Source: Urechidicola sp.
Lineage (GTDB): Bacteria; Bacteroidota; Bacteroidia; Flavobacteriales; Flavobacteriaceae
DNA length: 43,037 bases
NCBI GenBank assembly: GCA_028599075.1
Contig: JAQRMW010000167.1
Coordinates: 1 to 43,037, forward strand
Reading direction: 5' to 3'
Shown here: piece after piece, positions 1 to 8,684 of the stretch
Numbering within the stretch: position 1 is the first letter of the stretch
How the letters are laid out: each line of letters begins with the position of its first letter
Notes under the pieces: model-generated
Seen by the model: the letters and a program-made list of their open reading frames with translations, nothing else
Databases searched by the model: none
What the model was told of the DNA's origin: nothing
Translations under genes and position numbers: made by a program

Positions 1-63
1 CTTTAAAATTTGTCTAAATTTCTTCTCAGAAATTCGGGAACGGAAAATATACTTGTTCTTCAT
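1..63 (-). CDS. IS1595-family transposase, N-terminal 21 residues (partial)
   Basis: An ATG at 63 opens a frame that runs off the left edge. Its 21 codons give MKNKYIFRSRISEKKFRQIL and one more Lys. The 'K-Y-x-(F/Y)-R-S-R-I-S-E-x-K-F-R' start is typical of Bacteroidota IS1595-family DDE transposases. A TATCTTTG box (plus-strand 81-88) matches the Bacteroidota -7 element and lies about 18 nt before the ATG. Family assignment is from recognition of the N-terminus and agrees with the C-terminal fragment at the other end of the window. Confidence 0.75.
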   Translation of the reverse strand, partial: MKNKYIFRSRISEKKFRQILK

Positions 64-80
64 TGTTTCTCAATAATTTA

Positions 81-88
81 CAAAGATA
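81..88 (-). promoter_or_regulatory. -7 promoter element of the IS transposase
   Basis: TATCTTTG on the minus strand fits TAnnTTTG exactly and lies 17 nt upstream of the transposase ATG. No clear TTG -33 element is present at the usual 19-nt spacing. Confidence 0.45.
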
Positions 89-194
89 TAAATTTCCCTA
101 AACTATCTTGAACCATAATTTTAATTGATTAATTTTATTTTAGAATAAATTATTTTTTTTGGAGCAGAGTAAAATTACAAAAAATAATAGATAG

Positions 195-851
195 TTAAAG
201 GCGCTCTTCAATCCATTTTTTAAAATCATAAAAATTTTGTGGAGCAACACCGTGACCTACCATATATTCTTGATATGAATTTTTAATATTCAATTTGTTT
301 AGAAATGGGCTTGCATTTTGTGCCCACTCTATTGGTAAGACTTGATCTACTGATCCGTGAGAAATAAAGAAATCTAAATTTTTATAATCAATAGGATTTA
401 AATTTTCAGGAATGATATCTTGGTTGATATACCCACTCAAAGCAATAACATGTTGTGCTTTTTTAGGGTATTTTAATGAAACAGCATAACTCAAAATGGT
501 GCCTTGACTAAATCCTAAGAGAAAAGTTTTATCAGGATTTGTTTTATATGCTTCTTTAATTTCGTCTATAAATGTAGCAATCAGATCACATGATGCAATG
601 GCTTCTTCGTTGTCCGAGAATTTCCCATTATTCATATCAAAATGGATGGTGTACCAAGAATAAGATCCCATTCCTAAAGTTTGTGGAGCTCTTGCGCTAA
701 TAATCAATAGCTCATCTGGTAACTCGGAAGCAAAAGAGAACAAGTCTTGCTCGTTACTGCCATATCCATGTAATAAAATTAAAAGTGGTGGGTTTTCTAT
801 TGCAGCTTTTGGTTGTCTAACTACATATTCTAAAGAAAGTTTTTTCTCCAT
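195..851 (-). CDS. Alpha/beta hydrolase, phospholipase/carboxylesterase family
   Basis: This 218-residue cytosolic serine hydrolase belongs to the carboxylesterase/acyl-protein-thioesterase group (Abhydrolase_2), which cleaves carboxyl esters. Visible features are the oxyanion-hole segment LLHGYGSNEQD (residues 27-36), the nucleophile elbow GFSQG with Ser115, a catalytic Asp169 in SHGSVDQ and His200 in VGHG. There is no signal peptide. Length is normal for the family. It is the last gene of a minus-strand run, 5 bp after the DUF4870 gene, and ends 80 bp from the IS end. The physiological substrate cannot be told from sequence. Confidence 0.9.
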   Translation of the reverse strand: MEKKLSLEYVVRQPKAAIENPPLLILLHGYGSNEQDLFSFASELPDELLIISARAPQTLGMGSYSWYTIHFDMNNGKFSDNEEAIASCDLIATFIDEIKEAYKTNPDKTFLLGFSQGTILSYAVSLKYPKKAQHVIALSGYINQDIIPENLNPIDYKNLDFFISHGSVDQVLPIEWAQNASPFLNKLNIKNSYQEYMVGHGVAPQNFYDFKKWIEERL

Positions 852-856
852 ATAAT

Positions 857-1180
857 TTAAATACTTTTAAACCAGTCTTGAAATAAATCGCCAAATAGAG
901 GAATTGGTTTTGTTTCTCCTTTTATGGCACTTAATAATCCAATTACCCATAAAATAAATAGTCCTAGAAATAAGATTGGAGCAAAAGTTGTAAAACCAAT
1001 TTGTACTAGAAGACCAATAAAAAAAGATAAGATTGATAAGCCTATAGATTGACGGATATGAAACGATGCAAAATAACTTTTGTTATTATTGTTCATGATG
1101 AATGCAATCAGCAAGCCGATCCACCAAAAATAACTGATAATTGCTGCTGATTTTTCGTTATTTGATGAGTTTATTTGCAT
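857..1180 (-). CDS. DUF4870 domain membrane protein
   Basis: This small 107-residue integral membrane protein has three to four hydrophobic stretches (roughly residues 13-30, 43-65 and 67-85). The pattern 'S-x-x-S-Y-x-x-W-I-G-x-L-I' followed by 'F-H-x-R-Q-S' matches DUF4870 (Tic20-like fold). No catalytic residues are evident and the function is unknown. It lies 2 bp after the dihydroorotase-like gene and 5 bp before the hydrolase gene, so it is almost certainly co-transcribed with both. Confidence 0.85.
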   Translation of the reverse strand: MQINSSNNEKSAAIISYFWWIGLLIAFIMNNNNKSYFASFHIRQSIGLSILSFFIGLLVQIGFTTFAPILFLGLFILWVIGLLSAIKGETKPIPLFGDLFQDWFKSI

Positions 1181-1182
1181 GC

Positions 1183-2442
1183 TTATTCGTTTAAAACTAA
1201 TTGTTTATTATTGTAGACTCCATATACTTTTCCTTGCATTTCTTTGTTTAAAAAGATAGCATTTTTTGATGTTGATAGAATATTTTCATCAGAAAGTGAA
1301 TATTCAAAATCAGGGTTAAAAAATGTAATGTTTGCAGTAGATCCCTCAGTTATTTCAACAGTTTCCATTCCAAAAATAGCTCTTGGTTTTTTTGTTAATG
1401 AATTGATAAGTGACTCTAAACCTATTTTTTTATTCAAGGCGCCAAATAAACTCTCCATACCAACTGTTCCTGGTTTAGCATTGCTAAAATCTACTTTTTT
1501 ATGTTCAACATCAATCGGATTGTGATCGCTTGTGATAATATCAACGGTACCATCAGCTATTCCTTTTTGTAGTGCTTTTACATCTTTTAATGTTCTTAAG
1601 GGTGGCGTTACTTTTGTATTAGCGTTAAACCCATGTAGTTCATCATCGGTTAAAACTAAGTTATGAGAGGCTACGCTACAGCTCACATTTAATCCTTTTT
1701 TCTTGGCGTTTTTTATGAGCTTTACAGATGCTGCGGTCGATATGGTCGGGATGTGTAATTTGCCACCGGTGTATTCTAGTAAAAATAAATCACGAGCAAT
1801 TTGCAATTCTTCTGCTAGGGTAGGAATTCCTTTTAGTCCAAGTAAAGTGCTATTGTCTCCTTCATTAGCTAATCCATCTCTAGCAATTGAATTATCTTGA
1901 GGAAAGCTTAAAACGAGTCCATCAAAATTCTGAGCATATTGTAAACCAATTTTTAAAAGATTTGCATTTTCGATTGATTTATTATAATCGCCAAAAGCAA
2001 TAGCTCCAAAGTTTTGCATATCAAACAATTCGGCTAAATCTTTTCCTTCGGCATTTTTTGTCAAATTTCCGATAGGGTGCAAGTCAGTTGCCTTTCCAAC
2101 AGCCTTGTTGATTAAAAACTGAACTGCTGCTTTGTTATCAATTTTCGGGTTGGTATTCGGGTTAACTGCAACAGCTGTAAATCCATTCTTGGCAGAAGTT
2201 AACAGTCCGTTTTCTATGGTTTCACGATCTTCATATCCAGGTTCTCCAAAACTCACACTTGTGTCAAACCAGCCACAAGAAAGATGTAGATTTTTAAGTG
2301 ATATGATTTTTAATTTCGGACTTTCATCAATTTTTACTGCAATTTTGCTGATGATTCCTTTTTCAATCAAAACATCACGTTTTTTAAGATGATGCGAGCT
2401 ATTCTGATCTACAATGACTGCCGATTTAATAAGTATGTTCAT
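1183..2442 (-). CDS. Dihydroorotase-like amidohydrolase, probably inactive (metal ligands missing)
   Basis: At 419 residues this has the full length and layout of class I dihydroorotase, which cyclises carbamoyl-aspartate in pyrimidine synthesis. The usual D-x-H-x-H-x-R-E-P-G motif reads D60-T-S-V-S-F-G-E-P-G here, so both zinc-binding histidines and the substrate Arg are replaced. The later H-x-x-H-x-S-T segment reads HIPTIST, losing another ligand (Thr233). The NPNT segment, the NEG...LGL loop and SDHNP (Asp306) remain. The fold is probably kept without normal catalysis, as in inactive PyrC-prime proteins that support aspartate transcarbamoylase assembly in Pseudomonas; that role here is inference. 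The start overlaps the BatA stop by 4 bp (ATGA). Confidence 0.85.
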   Translation of the reverse strand: MNILIKSAVIVDQNSSHHLKKRDVLIEKGIISKIAVKIDESPKLKIISLKNLHLSCGWFDTSVSFGEPGYEDRETIENGLLTSAKNGFTAVAVNPNTNPKIDNKAAVQFLINKAVGKATDLHPIGNLTKNAEGKDLAELFDMQNFGAIAFGDYNKSIENANLLKIGLQYAQNFDGLVLSFPQDNSIARDGLANEGDNSTLLGLKGIPTLAEELQIARDLFLLEYTGGKLHIPTISTAASVKLIKNAKKKGLNVSCSVASHNLVLTDDELHGFNANTKVTPPLRTLKDVKALQKGIADGTVDIITSDHNPIDVEHKKVDFSNAKPGTVGMESLFGALNKKIGLESLINSLTKKPRAIFGMETVEITEGSTANITFFNPDFEYSLSDENILSTSKNAIFLNKEMQGKVYGVYNNKQLVLNE

Positions 2443-4394
2443 ACTTTAAAGAATTTTAGGATGCCGATTTCCAACAACAAAAATAAGATAGCTAATCCCA
2501 AAAACCATTTAAAAAGTGGTTTAATTTGTTGTTGCTCGTTTATTTGGTTTAATGTGCTTTCTATCGAGTCTGATATGTTAATATTTTCAACACCTTTCAA
2601 AAGGTCAGGTAGGTTAGGATTCTTAAGTTGACTTTCATTTCTATTGTAATTATAAGCAATAGTTCTAAGAATTTCATTGTTATTGGTAATTTGATAAAAC
2701 CCACTTTCTTTAGGGTGGTCATTTGTTGTTAGCTCAACTTTGTTGTGGTAAACACGTTGTAGAGGAATAAATTCATTCGCATCATTTTTTAATGTTAGTA
2801 CATTATCTTTATTAATTTTAGTTTTAATACTGATGTTATTTTCATTTCCGATGGTGTAATAAAGTTGAGGTATTTTAAAGCTGTATTTTCCAAAATTGTA
2901 AAAAACTGGAACAATGAGTGGCGTATTTTTAAAGTTGGTTACATCTTTATCTAATGGAGAAGCAAACCAATATACAGTTCCTTCGTTGCTTTTTATTTCT
3001 GAAATAAAAGATTCGTTATTTTCAATATTTACAATGGGTATAGCATTATTTAGTCTAGATTTATAAGTAAAGTTTGTTGTTGGATATTGAAAATTTTCAA
3101 TCTGCTTTTCAAAAACACCATTGAATAGAGGGTGCTCATAATTGATGGTGGTTATTTTTAATTCTTTGTCTAATGATTTTGAAATTGTTCCTATTGCTAA
3201 GTTGTTAAAAAATTGATTGTACAAAGTGATATTAATTTCTTTAGAAGGAATAACCACAAGATTACCTCCATTCTTAACATATGATTTAAGTGAGCTGTTT
3301 AATGTTGTCGGAATTTTATCTAACTCATTTAATATTATAAGTTGATTATTTTGAATAGCATTATAATCTAAATTACCAAAACTTTTTTGTGTAAAATTGA
3401 ACTCGTCTTGTACATAAATTCTTGATAAAAAAATACTGTTTTTCCCGATGGAAAGCACATCAATTTTTTCTGGATTTGAGATGTTAAAATAGAGGGTATT
3501 ATCAAAGTGCAAATTTTCATCTTCAATACTGATTTTTCCAGTTATATTTTTTTGAGCTGGAATCTTGAATTCAACTTCAGAGGAATTGTTTTTTGAAAGT
3601 GGAGTAGTAGCTTTTCCAATTAAATTTGAAGCGTTAAAAAGAGAAATAGAAACATTTTCTTTTGGTAGATTTACGTTGTTTATTTTAACTTTTAAGGTAA
3701 TTTCTTGATTATTTTTATTAGAGATGTAGATACTATCAATCCAACTATTTTTTTCTTCGCTTGAATTCAAGTTTATTATAGAAATCGTTGAGTTTACATT
3801 TGTAACACTTGAGATATTATTTTTTGTAAAATCATTAAAATCAGATATTAAAACTAAATTAATTAAAGAGTTGGTTTTTATATTCTTTAACTGTTCTAAT
3901 TTTAATAAAATAGTTTTTACATCAAGATTTATCGAAGAATAATTCAAACTTATTAACTCGTTTTTTAAACTTTTTACATCAATATTTGAAAAAGTATGGT
4001 CATTTGTTATGAGCGAAATATTTTTTGATTCTTTTAAATTTTCAATAATTTCATTACTTGCATATTTAAGTTTTTCAACACCATTTATTTTAGATTGCAT
4101 GCTTAGTGAATTATCTAAATAAATGATAGTTTGTGAAACTTCAGCATCACTTTTATTAGAAAAATACGGTTGTGAAAATGCTAAAATTATTGCTGAAAAT
4201 GCACTTAATCTCGTGAGTAAAATCAACCACTTTTTTAGCTGTGAACTCTTGCGTGTTTGTAGTATGATTTGTTGTAGAAATTTTACGTTTGTGAAAGGTG
4301 TTTTTACGAAACGTTGTAATTGAAATAAGTGAACAATTATCGGGATGATAAGTAGCAATAATCCGTATAAAATTTCTGGATGCTTAAATTGCAT
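2439..4394 (-). CDS. BatA-domain, von Willebrand A-like membrane protein
   Basis: This 651-residue inner-membrane protein starts with the BatA N-terminal domain (two hydrophobic segments, about residues 7-24 and 58-76). A von Willebrand A-like domain follows with a D-N-S-L-S metal-site motif in TIIYLDNSLSM. A glutamine-amidotransferase-like middle section (residues about 310-480) and a C-terminal membrane helix (about 630-647) complete it. BatA-type proteins belong to a conserved Bacteroidota envelope group linked to aerotolerance; the biochemical role is unknown. The gene heads the minus-strand operon through 195 and overlaps the dihydroorotase-like gene by 4 bp. Confidence 0.88.
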   Translation of the reverse strand: MQFKHPEILYGLLLLIIPIIVHLFQLQRFVKTPFTNVKFLQQIILQTRKSSQLKKWLILLTRLSAFSAIILAFSQPYFSNKSDAEVSQTIIYLDNSLSMQSKINGVEKLKYASNEIIENLKESKNISLITNDHTFSNIDVKSLKNELISLNYSSINLDVKTILLKLEQLKNIKTNSLINLVLISDFNDFTKNNISSVTNVNSTISIINLNSSEEKNSWIDSIYISNKNNQEITLKVKINNVNLPKENVSISLFNASNLIGKATTPLSKNNSSEVEFKIPAQKNITGKISIEDENLHFDNTLYFNISNPEKIDVLSIGKNSIFLSRIYVQDEFNFTQKSFGNLDYNAIQNNQLIILNELDKIPTTLNSSLKSYVKNGGNLVVIPSKEINITLYNQFFNNLAIGTISKSLDKELKITTINYEHPLFNGVFEKQIENFQYPTTNFTYKSRLNNAIPIVNIENNESFISEIKSNEGTVYWFASPLDKDVTNFKNTPLIVPVFYNFGKYSFKIPQLYYTIGNENNISIKTKINKDNVLTLKNDANEFIPLQRVYHNKVELTTNDHPKESGFYQITNNNEILRTIAYNYNRNESQLKNPNLPDLLKGVENINISDSIESTLNQINEQQQIKPLFKWFLGLAILFLLLEIGILKFFKV

Positions 4395-4410
4395 TGTTCA
4401 AAAGATTTGG

Positions 4411-4443
4411 CAAATATATATAAATCAAAATCACTTAAGCAAA
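4411..4443 (-). promoter_or_regulatory. Promoter of the BatA operon
   Basis: On the minus strand, TTTG (4443-4440) and TATATTTG (4418-4411) are separated by 21 nt, matching the Bacteroidota -33/-7 pattern (TTTG, about 19-21 nt, TAnnTTTG). The -33 element overlaps the 3' end of mtnN, and the start codon is 16 nt beyond the -7 box. Confidence 0.55.
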
Positions 4444-5169
4444 ATAGTTTTTTAAAATTCCGAGTGCATATTGGCTTGCAATTACGTGCATAAACTTAGC
4501 AAAATCGATATGAGCATTGTCATTTGCCTTGTCAGATATAATTCTGATGATAGAAAACTGAACATCATATTCAAAACAAACTTGCGCCACACTGGCACCT
4601 TCCATTTCAACACAGCTCACTGATGGCAAGGATTTGTTTAAGTTTTTTATTTTATCTAAACTAGAAATAAATTGATCGCCACTAGCTATATCACCTAATA
4701 TCACATTTGGTTTTGTGATACTAAAGTTTTGCGCATCCTCTCTATTCACAAATAAATCATATTGGTTAATAAATAGTTTTGTTGCACTTAGCAACCTACT
4801 TGTATTTTGAGTCTCGAAATATAATTTCTTGAGAATAGGGACTTCAAACTGTTTGTAAAAGGGCTGTGCATCTAGGTCGTGTTGATATAAATGTTTACCT
4901 ATTACGATATCTCCAATATTTAGTTCGTCAATTATTCCACCAGCAACACCTGTAAATATGATTTCAGAAACCTCAAAATCGTTGATGAGTTGTGTGGTGG
5001 TTGCCGCAGATGCAACTTTTCCCCAGCGCGAAAAAACCAAGACAACCTCTTTGTTATAAAGAGTTCCGGTGTAATAGTTACGCATACCCTTGGTTGTGGT
5101 CTTTGTATTTCTGAGTTCATTAAGCAATGCTTGCATTTCTTCTTGCATCGCACTTATGATTCCGATCAT
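4435..5169 (-). CDS. mtnN: 5'-methylthioadenosine/S-adenosylhomocysteine nucleosidase
   Basis: This cytosolic enzyme hydrolyses MTA and SAH (and 5'-deoxyadenosine) to adenine plus the thioribose product, recycling by-products of SAM-dependent reactions. All hallmarks of the family are present over 244 residues: the N-terminal GIISAMQEE with the acid-base Glu11, the GVAGG loop (74-78), the VEMEGA ribose-binding motif (188-190) and the catalytic Asp213 in RIISDKA. The start ATG at 5169 lies directly beside an array of four GGTTCAAA octamers. lolD lies upstream on the same strand with that array in the 52-bp gap. Confidence 0.93.
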   Translation of the reverse strand: MIGIISAMQEEMQALLNELRNTKTTTKGMRNYYTGTLYNKEVVLVFSRWGKVASAATTTQLINDFEVSEIIFTGVAGGIIDELNIGDIVIGKHLYQHDLDAQPFYKQFEVPILKKLYFETQNTSRLLSATKLFINQYDLFVNREDAQNFSITKPNVILGDIASGDQFISSLDKIKNLNKSLPSVSCVEMEGASVAQVCFEYDVQFSIIRIISDKANDNAHIDFAKFMHVIASQYALGILKNYFA

Positions 5170-5176
5170 TTTTTAA

Positions 5177-5208
5177 GGTTCAAAGGTTCAAAGGTTCAAA
5201 GGTTCAAA
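5177..5208. repeat. Four perfect tandem copies of octamer GGTTCAAA
   Basis: Units occupy 5177-5184, 5185-5192, 5193-5200 and 5201-5208, with AA before and GT after. On the minus strand it reads as TTTGAACC four times and then TTAA, ending 7 nt before the mtnN start codon. The same unit, in degenerate form, bounds the four-helix-bundle gene at 31603-31626 and 32021-32044. Confidence 0.95.
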
Positions 5209-5221
5209 GTAGGGGTGTGGT

Positions 5222-5896
5222 TTATGAATTTTCACTATTGATTATTATTCCATCTCTCATTTCTAATTTTCTATCTGCCATATTTGCTAATTCTTGGTTG
5301 TGGGTAACAATGACAAAAGTTTGTCCAAGTTCATCGCGAAGTTTAAAAAACAACTCGTGTAAATGTTTTGAAGAATCTGAATCTAAATTACCGCTGGGTT
5401 CATCAGCAAAAATTACAGAAGGCTTATTTATTAAAGCTCTGGCAACAGCAACACGTTGTTGTTCGCCACCAGAAAGTTCGTTTGGTTTGTGATTAATCCG
5501 GTCTTCTAAACCTAAAAAGGTCAGCAAGCGTTTTGCTTCTTTCTCAGCTGCACTTTTATTTCCACCACCAATAAAAGTGGGAATGCATACATTTTCTATT
5601 GCGGTAAATTCTGGTAATAATTGATGGAATTGAAATATGAATCCGATATGTTGGTTTCTAAAGTTTGATAGCTCTTTATCAGAAAGGTTTAAAATGTTTC
5701 TAGTGTCAATTGTAATTGTTGATTTTTGATTGTTTGACGGTTTATCTAAAGTGCCAAGTATTTGTAGGAGTGTTGTTTTACCCGCGCCAGAAGGGCCAAC
5801 AATAGCAACAACTTCTCCTTTTTTTATGTGTAGACCGACACCTTTTAATACTTCTAAATCTCCGTAAAATTTATGAATATTATTTGCTTTTATCAT
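5222..5896 (-). CDS. ABC transporter ATP-binding protein, LolD-like
   Basis: This 224-residue ATPase belongs to the LolD/MacB class. Visible motifs are Walker [10 protein letters not shown] (about 34-42), a Q-loop [16 protein letters not shown], the signature [15 protein letters not shown], Walker [13 protein letters not shown] and the switch His in VTHNQELA. LolD proteins power release of lipoproteins from the inner membrane together with LolC/E-type permeases. No permease gene lies beside it here, so the partner must be elsewhere. The N-terminal [19 protein letters not shown] is standard, supporting the start. Confidence 0.85.
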   Translation of the reverse strand: MIKANNIHKFYGDLEVLKGVGLHIKKGEVVAIVGPSGAGKTTLLQILGTLDKPSNNQKSTITIDTRNILNLSDKELSNFRNQHIGFIFQFHQLLPEFTAIENVCIPTFIGGGNKSAAEKEAKRLLTFLGLEDRINHKPNELSGGEQQRVAVARALINKPSVIFADEPSGNLDSDSSKHLHELFFKLRDELGQTFVIVTHNQELANMADRKLEMRDGIIINSENS

Positions 5897-5958
5897 CTTT
5901 CAAAAATAAGAAATAGAATTGTGATGATACAAAATCAAATTTTAAATTATCAACAATA

Positions 5959-8427
5959 CTAAGCCTTTTTCTTAAACCAACCTTTAGCATTGTTATAGTC
6001 TATATAATAAATCATTTTTAAAGAAAAATTATGACCTGCTTCTTGCTCAAAAAGGTTTTGAAGATTTTCTCCAAAGCCTAAATGAGATTGGTCATCAGCA
6101 TTAAAAATATTATTTCGGTAAAGTGCTATTAGTTGACTGCCTGGAGCGAACTCCCATGAATAACTCAAGTCTAAATTCCAGACATTGTAGTTGATGTCAT
6201 GATTTCCTGTATATGAATTTGGAGCCAAGGTGCCATCTTCTTTTAATAAATAATATTGATCATCATACGTAACAGGAGACCAATAGTGTCTAAATGATAA
6301 GCTTAGAGCAGACTTCGTTGTAAAATAAAATCTCCCAGAAATTTCGTTGGTAATTGTTTTTTGATCAAGTTCACCAAAAATAATTAAATCATCAGATAAT
6401 TGATTTACATAACCTTTTCGGTTATCTGTTTTAAACAATTCTAATTCATATTCTAATGAAAATTTATCATTAAAACGGTATCTAAGTTCTGTTCCAGAAC
6501 CAATATTTCTTTGTGGGTCATTCATACGCATACCATAATATACAAAGATATCAACAGCAAATTTTTTACTATAATCTGAAGAAATCCATGAATTCATATT
6601 TAGCCTTGGGCTTTGTTCAAAATAACGATCTTCAACTCTTGGTTCGAAATAATCATATTGTTTACCGATGTTTCCGTTTATATTACCGCCAAATGAAAAA
6701 TTATTGATGGTAGTTACGTTAAAATTCAGTCCTAAGTTGTTACCTGTATAAGCACCATCACTATGTCTATATCTTAAATTACTCCAGTACCTGAATTGGT
6801 ATCTGTTAAATCTCTTAGTTGGCTCAAAAATTCTATAAGAAGCAAAAGCGTAAAGCCTTTGGTAATCGTTGTAAAAATTAATTCCCAGATCATTGATGTC
6901 GTATTGATCATCAGCCATTTCATATCCAATAGCATATTGCCATTTTCCAGCATTTTTACCTATACTTGTATCAAACCAATAACCATCTGTTAATTCTCCA
7001 TCTTCTCTAACCCGACTTGTTTTAAAGCCACCATTGATATTGTGCGTGTTTTTTTTATTGCTTAAAAAATACATTAATGCAGAAGTGTTTGCATCGCGAG
7101 AACTCCCTTCTCTAAATACGTTTGTATTCGTAAATGAAACAAAAGAATTTTTATTGAATTGTTGATCAAAAACAATAACACTATAATTTGCCAATGGCTC
7201 TGTAACAGTCTCATAAGAATCAATGATGTTCGGATTCCCATTTTCATCATAAATAATATCACCATTATCGTCTGTATCAGCAATACCTATGGTGCCTTTA
7301 GTGCGTTCGGTAATTGCGTTAAAAACACCTACTCCTAATCCGCCTTCTGTACGTCCAGATACTTTAATGGCATTTAGCATATTGACATTTTCTGGGTTGT
7401 CTAGGATAACTTCATTATCTTCTAAGTTACTTTCGTATAAAAAGTCTATAGGTTGATTTCCGATACGGCGTGTATAAAACAAATTTCCCTTTGTAAACAA
7501 TTCAACACCCTCAGTAAAAAATGGTCGTTGTTCTCTATATTGTTGTTCAAATGGGCCTAAGTTTAATACTAAATCATCAAAACCGGTTTGTTTAAAATCA
7601 GGAATTAAAGTTGCATCTAATGTAAAGCTCTCTGATATTCCATACTTCACATCCAATCCAATACTTTTATCAAAAGTATCGTCTCCTGCATAATTATCGT
7701 AAATAGCAGTTGCATAAGGAGAGAAACTTAAACGAGTAGGAGGAGTGATATTTTCAATTCCGGTAAGTGTACCATCGTATTGTTGAATGATTCCAACAGT
7801 ACGATCAATAAAATTCCATGAATATTGATCTCTAGATTCTGCATGGCGTCTGTGAAAATTCAAGCCCCAAGTTTGCACTTCTTTATTTGTAAATCGCAAT
7901 GCTGAGTACGGAATTTTAATTTCTACAATCCATCCATCATCAACAATTTTTGTAGCACTTACCCATACAGCACTCCAACTAAAATCTTCTCTATCAGGTG
8001 TTGCTTTAGCATCCGCTTGGTTACCTGTTACTTGGACAAAAAATTCGGTAGAATTTTGAGAGTCATTGTTGGGATTTATCATTACTCCAAACCAATCTGT
8101 AGTTCCAAAATTATCTCTTGTAGCAAATTGTTGCGGAATATTTTCTGGGTCATCATCATATAAATGAGCGCCAAAATAAATAGCTTCATCATCATAAACA
8201 ATCCTTACTTCAGTACGATGGCTTTGTTTCTCAGGAGTGCCAGATTCTGGTCTAAACATTACAAAGTCTTTTGCGACATCTGCACTAAACCACGCATCGT
8301 CATCTAAAACTCCATCAATTTTAGGTGCTTTTGTAACCCGTTTTGTTTGCACATTCTTTTTAGTTTCTTGCGAAAAGCTTGTAACTGAAATAAAAATTAA
8401 GACAATTATTGCGAGAAAATTTCTCAT
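5959..8427 (-). CDS. DUF5916 outer-membrane protein with N-terminal CBM9-like domain
   Basis: This 822-residue exported protein has a signal peptide (MRNFLAIIVLIFISVTSFSQ). A carbohydrate-binding family-9-like domain follows at about 25-230 (KIDGVLDDDAW...DDEAIYFGAHLYDDDPE). A long DUF5916 region then shows alternating aromatic and polar beta strands ending in IYYIDYNNAKGWF, consistent with an outer-membrane barrel. Related proteins are often labelled 'hydrolase', but no catalytic motif is visible and the function is unknown. It is first in the minus-strand group and faces sucC across 257 bp. A TATTTTCG box upstream resembles the -7 consensus with one mismatch. Confidence 0.85.
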   Translation of the reverse strand: MRNFLAIIVLIFISVTSFSQETKKNVQTKRVTKAPKIDGVLDDDAWFSADVAKDFVMFRPESGTPEKQSHRTEVRIVYDDEAIYFGAHLYDDDPENIPQQFATRDNFGTTDWFGVMINPNNDSQNSTEFFVQVTGNQADAKATPDREDFSWSAVWVSATKIVDDGWIVEIKIPYSALRFTNKEVQTWGLNFHRRHAESRDQYSWNFIDRTVGIIQQYDGTLTGIENITPPTRLSFSPYATAIYDNYAGDDTFDKSIGLDVKYGISESFTLDATLIPDFKQTGFDDLVLNLGPFEQQYREQRPFFTEGVELFTKGNLFYTRRIGNQPIDFLYESNLEDNEVILDNPENVNMLNAIKVSGRTEGGLGVGVFNAITERTKGTIGIADTDDNGDIIYDENGNPNIIDSYETVTEPLANYSVIVFDQQFNKNSFVSFTNTNVFREGSSRDANTSALMYFLSNKKNTHNINGGFKTSRVREDGELTDGYWFDTSIGKNAGKWQYAIGYEMADDQYDINDLGINFYNDYQRLYAFASYRIFEPTKRFNRYQFRYWSNLRYRHSDGAYTGNNLGLNFNVTTINNFSFGGNINGNIGKQYDYFEPRVEDRYFEQSPRLNMNSWISSDYSKKFAVDIFVYYGMRMNDPQRNIGSGTELRYRFNDKFSLEYELELFKTDNRKGYVNQLSDDLIIFGELDQKTITNEISGRFYFTTKSALSLSFRHYWSPVTYDDQYYLLKEDGTLAPNSYTGNHDINYNVWNLDLSYSWEFAPGSQLIALYRNNIFNADDQSHLGFGENLQNLFEQEAGHNFSLKMIYYIDYNNAKGWFKKKA

Positions 8428-8651
8428 TTAAATATGTTGTTAGTTTTAGTTTTTTATAATGCGAAAATATCTAAGATATTGAGAGTAATGTCTTAAATAA
8501 ATCATAAAAGATTGTTAAGCAAAATGAATCTACATTCAAATTGAAACTCCTTTTTTGACTTAAATTTCATAGACTCAAACTAAGGACGTTAAAAAAATAA
8601 AACTGTTACAATTTTTTAAAATTTCTGTGCAATTATGAGTTTTGATATTAG

Positions 8652-8659
8652 TACATTTG
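8652..8659 (+). promoter_or_regulatory. -7 promoter element of sucC
   Basis: TACATTTG matches TAnnTTTG and lies 25 nt before the sucC ATG, predicting a 5' leader of about 20 nt. A convincing TTG at 19-nt spacing is not present. The remainder of the 257-bp gap between the DUF5916 gene and sucC shows no hairpin or reading frame I would call. Confidence 0.5.
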
Positions 8660-8684
8660 CATGGTAATTAAAACATAGACATCA

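Larger units (their letters stand above)
1..114 (-). mobile_element. IS1595-family insertion sequence, 5' end (cut by window edge)
   Basis: This is the transposase-promoter end of an insertion sequence. Read inward from 114 on the minus strand it begins GGTTCAAGATAGTTTA. The element end at 42921 begins GGTTCAAGATAACTTA, and both also share a TATCTTTG block further in, so the two are imperfect terminal inverted repeats of one element type. The outer limit is set at 114 because the match to the right-hand end starts there. Flanking DNA at 115-122 is ATAATTTT, which does not match the 8 bp beside the right-hand copy, so these are separate insertions. The family name rests on the transposase fragment inside it. 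Confidence 0.85.

Noticed and set aside
43-194. A tRNA or small gene between the left IS end and the hydrolase gene
   Set aside because: The 80 bp after the IS end is AT-rich with no cloverleaf, hairpin or ribosome-bound frame.
5177-5208. CRISPR-like array
   Set aside because: Units are contiguous 8-mers without spacers and there are no cas genes.
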